Origin: Candidatus Aquidulcis frankliniae
GTDB lineage: Bacteria; Chloroflexota; Limnocylindria; Limnocylindrales; Limnocylindraceae
Assembly: GCA_009925905.1 (NCBI GenBank)
Contig: RFPZ01000023.1
Location: forward strand, 1-16,365
DNA: 16,365 nt
Reading direction: 5' to 3'
Within the stretch, counting starts at the first letter, position 1. Each line of letters starts with the position of its first letter. The position numbers were made by a program, and so were the translations under genes. Shown here one piece after another: positions 14,699 through 16,365 of this stretch. The notes under the pieces were generated by a model. That model was not told where the DNA came from, did not search any database, and saw nothing but the letters and a program-made list of their open reading frames with translations.

Positions 14699-16365
14699 GT
14701 GTCGAAGCCACTATCCGCCAACGACCAGGCCGTGAAGACCCTCGCCGACGACCTTTGGAAGGAGATGCTGGCGCACTCTCCAATTTGGGGAACCTTCCTT
14801 GGCATTGAGGTGGACGACGGCGCCCTCGACGACGCATCGGATGCTGCGCGCCTGCGCGACCGCGCCATGTGGGAGAAGTATTCCAAGGCGGCAAAGGCCA
14901 TCGGCGACGAGGGACTCGACATCGAGTGGAAGATCACCCGCGACCTGATCGCGGTTGGCGGCGCGATCGCCATTGAGAAGGATGACCATCGTATGGACCT
15001 CCTCTCCTCGGTCGACCACATGGATGGGGTGCAGACCCTCCTGCCGCAGATCGTTTCTTTCCAGGATGCGAAGACCCCTGAGAAGTTCGCCAAGTTGGTG
15101 AGCCGCCTCAAGGCCTTCCCGAAGTTCATGGACGAGGCCATTGCGCGCGTGCATGAGGCGGAGAAGCGCGGCCTCGTTGCCTCCAAGATTTCAACGGAGC
15201 GATTGATCGCTCAGCTCGAAGGCTTGATGGCTATTCCGACGGCTCAGTCGCCAATTGTGACCGCCGCCAACGTTGCCGGTGACGCGGAGCGAGCCGAGCT
15301 CGAGAAGATCGTTGCCGAGTATGTCGATCCGCAGATCAAGCGCTACTACGACGCGGTCAGCGGTAGCTACCGCACCAAGGCGCGCGAGGTGCCGGGTCTC
15401 TGCTCCGCACCAAACGGTGCCGAGCTCTACAAGGTGGCAATTCGCAGCTGGACGGGCCTGCAGCTTGATCCAAAGGAGCTCCACGAGATCGGTCTCCAAG
15501 AGTGGGCCGACATCCAGGAAGAGATGAAGGTCATCTCGACGAAGCTTAGCTTCGGCGGCTCCATCGAAAAGTTGCGCGATGCGGCCGAGAGCGACCCAAC
15601 GAACGTCGCCCCGTCAAAAGAGGCGCTCATCGTTCGTATCAAGGAAGACATCGAGCGCGGTTACGCCGAGGCCGGCAAAGTCTTCGGGCGATTCCCGAAG
15701 GCTGGCTGCGACGTGAAGGCGGTCGAAGACTTCAAGGAGAAGGACGCACCAGCGGCGTACTACTTCAGCCCTGCGGCTGACGGTTCGCGCCCGGGGACGT
15801 ACTACGTGAACGGCTACGACCTGCCGTCGCGCTTCTTGCACGCCCTTGCGCCAACGACCTATCACGAGGCCATTCCGGGCCACCACTTCCAGATCGCGCT
15901 GGAGATGGAGCTGGAGTTCTTGCCAGACCTGCGCAAGCACGCCTCGCACCTTGCGGGGAACGCCTACGTTGAGGGCTGGGGCCTCTATTCGGAGCGACTC
16001 GCCGACGAGCTCGGCCTCTATCGCAACGAGATGGAGCGCTTCGGCATGCTCCAGGGCCAGGCGCACCGCGCAGCCCGACTCGTCGTTGATACCGGCCTCC
16101 ACGCCTTCGGCTGGAGCCGTGACAAGGGTGTTGAGTTCATGGAGTCGGTTGGTCTGCCACGAACCGACGCCGAGATCGAGACCGACCGTTACATCGCCTG
16201 GCCAGCCCAGGCGCTCTGCTACAAGGTTGGGCAGCGTGCAATCCAGCGCACGCGCGCCGCAATCGAGAAGCGCGACGGCGACAAGTTCGACATTAAGTCG
16301 TTCCACGATCACGCCATTGGACACGGACAGATTCCACTTCCGGTCTTTGAGGCTGAGATGCCGAA
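14699..16365 (+). CDS. DUF885-family zinc-metallopeptidase-like protein (3' end outside window)
   Basis: An open frame runs from GTG 14699, with GGAGGAG 8 nt upstream, to the window end without a stop: 555 codons, about the usual length of the family, so little is missing. The metallopeptidase-type motif HEAIPGHH (His389, Glu390, His395) is followed about 30 residues later by NAYVEGWGLYSERLADELGLY with Glu425, the probable third zinc ligand. Later blocks RAARLVVDTGLHAFGWSRDKG and ETDRYIAWPAQALCYKVGQ are family hallmarks. The N-terminus lacks a signal peptide or lipobox, unlike many secreted DUF885 proteins, so a cytoplasmic peptidase is likely. Substrate is unknown. It follows the ABA4-like gene by 60 nt and may use its own promoter. 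Confidence 0.9.
   Translation, partial: MSKPLSANDQAVKTLADDLWKEMLAHSPIWGTFLGIEVDDGALDDASDAARLRDRAMWEKYSKAAKAIGDEGLDIEWKITRDLIAVGGAIAIEKDDHRMDLLSSVDHMDGVQTLLPQIVSFQDAKTPEKFAKLVSRLKAFPKFMDEAIARVHEAEKRGLVASKISTERLIAQLEGLMAIPTAQSPIVTAANVAGDAERAELEKIVAEYVDPQIKRYYDAVSGSYRTKAREVPGLCSAPNGAELYKVAIRSWTGLQLDPKELHEIGLQEWADIQEEMKVISTKLSFGGSIEKLRDAAESDPTNVAPSKEALIVRIKEDIERGYAEAGKVFGRFPKAGCDVKAVEDFKEKDAPAAYYFSPAADGSRPGTYYVNGYDLPSRFLHALAPTTYHEAIPGHHFQIALEMELEFLPDLRKHASHLAGNAYVEGWGLYSERLADELGLYRNEMERFGMLQGQAHRAARLVVDTGLHAFGWSRDKGVEFMESVGLPRTDAEIETDRYIAWPAQALCYKVGQRAIQRTRAAIEKRDGDKFDIKSFHDHAIGHGQIPLPVFEAEMP

Noticed and set aside
14134..15186. 350-residue open frame on the - strand
   Set aside because: It lies antisense to the well-recognised ABA4-like and DUF885 genes. 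It shows Ser/Arg/Ala-rich composition without any family motif, as expected of a shadow frame in GC-rich DNA.
15614..16324. 236-residue open frame on the - strand
   Set aside because: It is fully antisense to the conserved DUF885 catalytic region (HEAIPGHH and EGWGLYSERL), so it is a shadow frame.
1..16365. CRISPR array, tRNA, rRNA, insertion sequence or prophage genes
   Set aside because: I saw no regularly spaced repeats, cloverleaf-like segments, rRNA-like stretches, transposase motifs or phage proteins.

Overview
The window is a gene-dense, GC-rich (roughly 60% by eye) bacterial chromosome segment with almost no intergenic space, many stop/start overlaps (ATGA, TAATG, TAGTG) and Shine-Dalgarno-like GGAGG motifs. 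Gene content and some leaderless-looking -10 boxes (TAnnnT) suggest a streamlined Chloroflexota lineage of the freshwater Limnocylindria type, or less likely an actinobacterium. This placement is inferred from protein character only; no rRNA or marker gene is present.

Region 1 (1-6255, + strand) is a type II fatty-acid synthesis operon: accC (cut by the window start), fabZ, a YfcE-like phosphoesterase with an altered metal site, fabF, accB with a long basic N-terminal extension, fabH with a basic C-terminal tail, and fabG. Together they carboxylate acetyl-CoA (AccB/AccC), start (FabH), extend (FabF), reduce (FabG) and dehydrate (FabZ) acyl chains. fabD, acpP, fabI and accAD are not in the window. 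fabG is broken: about 74 codons, including the catalytic Ser-Tyr-Lys region, are missing and the frame changes at the junction. The fabG start frame therefore runs straight into the next gene, a LytR-CpsA-Psr (LCP) family envelope protein (6255-7589).

Region 2 (7605-9906, - strand, convergent with the LCP gene) is a two-gene metal-transport unit: a soluble PRC-barrel/MgtE_N/CBS sensor and an NRAMP-related membrane protein that ends about three helices early. A 17-nt GC-rich hairpin lies at the convergent junction.

Region 3 (9988-14638, + strand) begins with an apparently leaderless multi-pass membrane protein. It is followed by a three-gene unit: a TPR protein with a HIRAN-like domain and acidic tail, a 779-residue protein with a CxxC/CxxC zinc ribbon and a C-terminal nuclease-fold-like segment, and a small ABA4-like membrane protein. 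The first two of these are the best candidates for an undescribed system. They look like a TPR adaptor with a decayed, DNA-modification-type partner, but this rests on pattern recognition alone.

Region 4 (14699 to the end, + strand) is a DUF885-family zinc-metallopeptidase-like protein, open at the window edge. No rRNA, tRNA, CRISPR array, insertion sequence or phage gene was recognised, and no gene-free stretch exceeds 300 bases.
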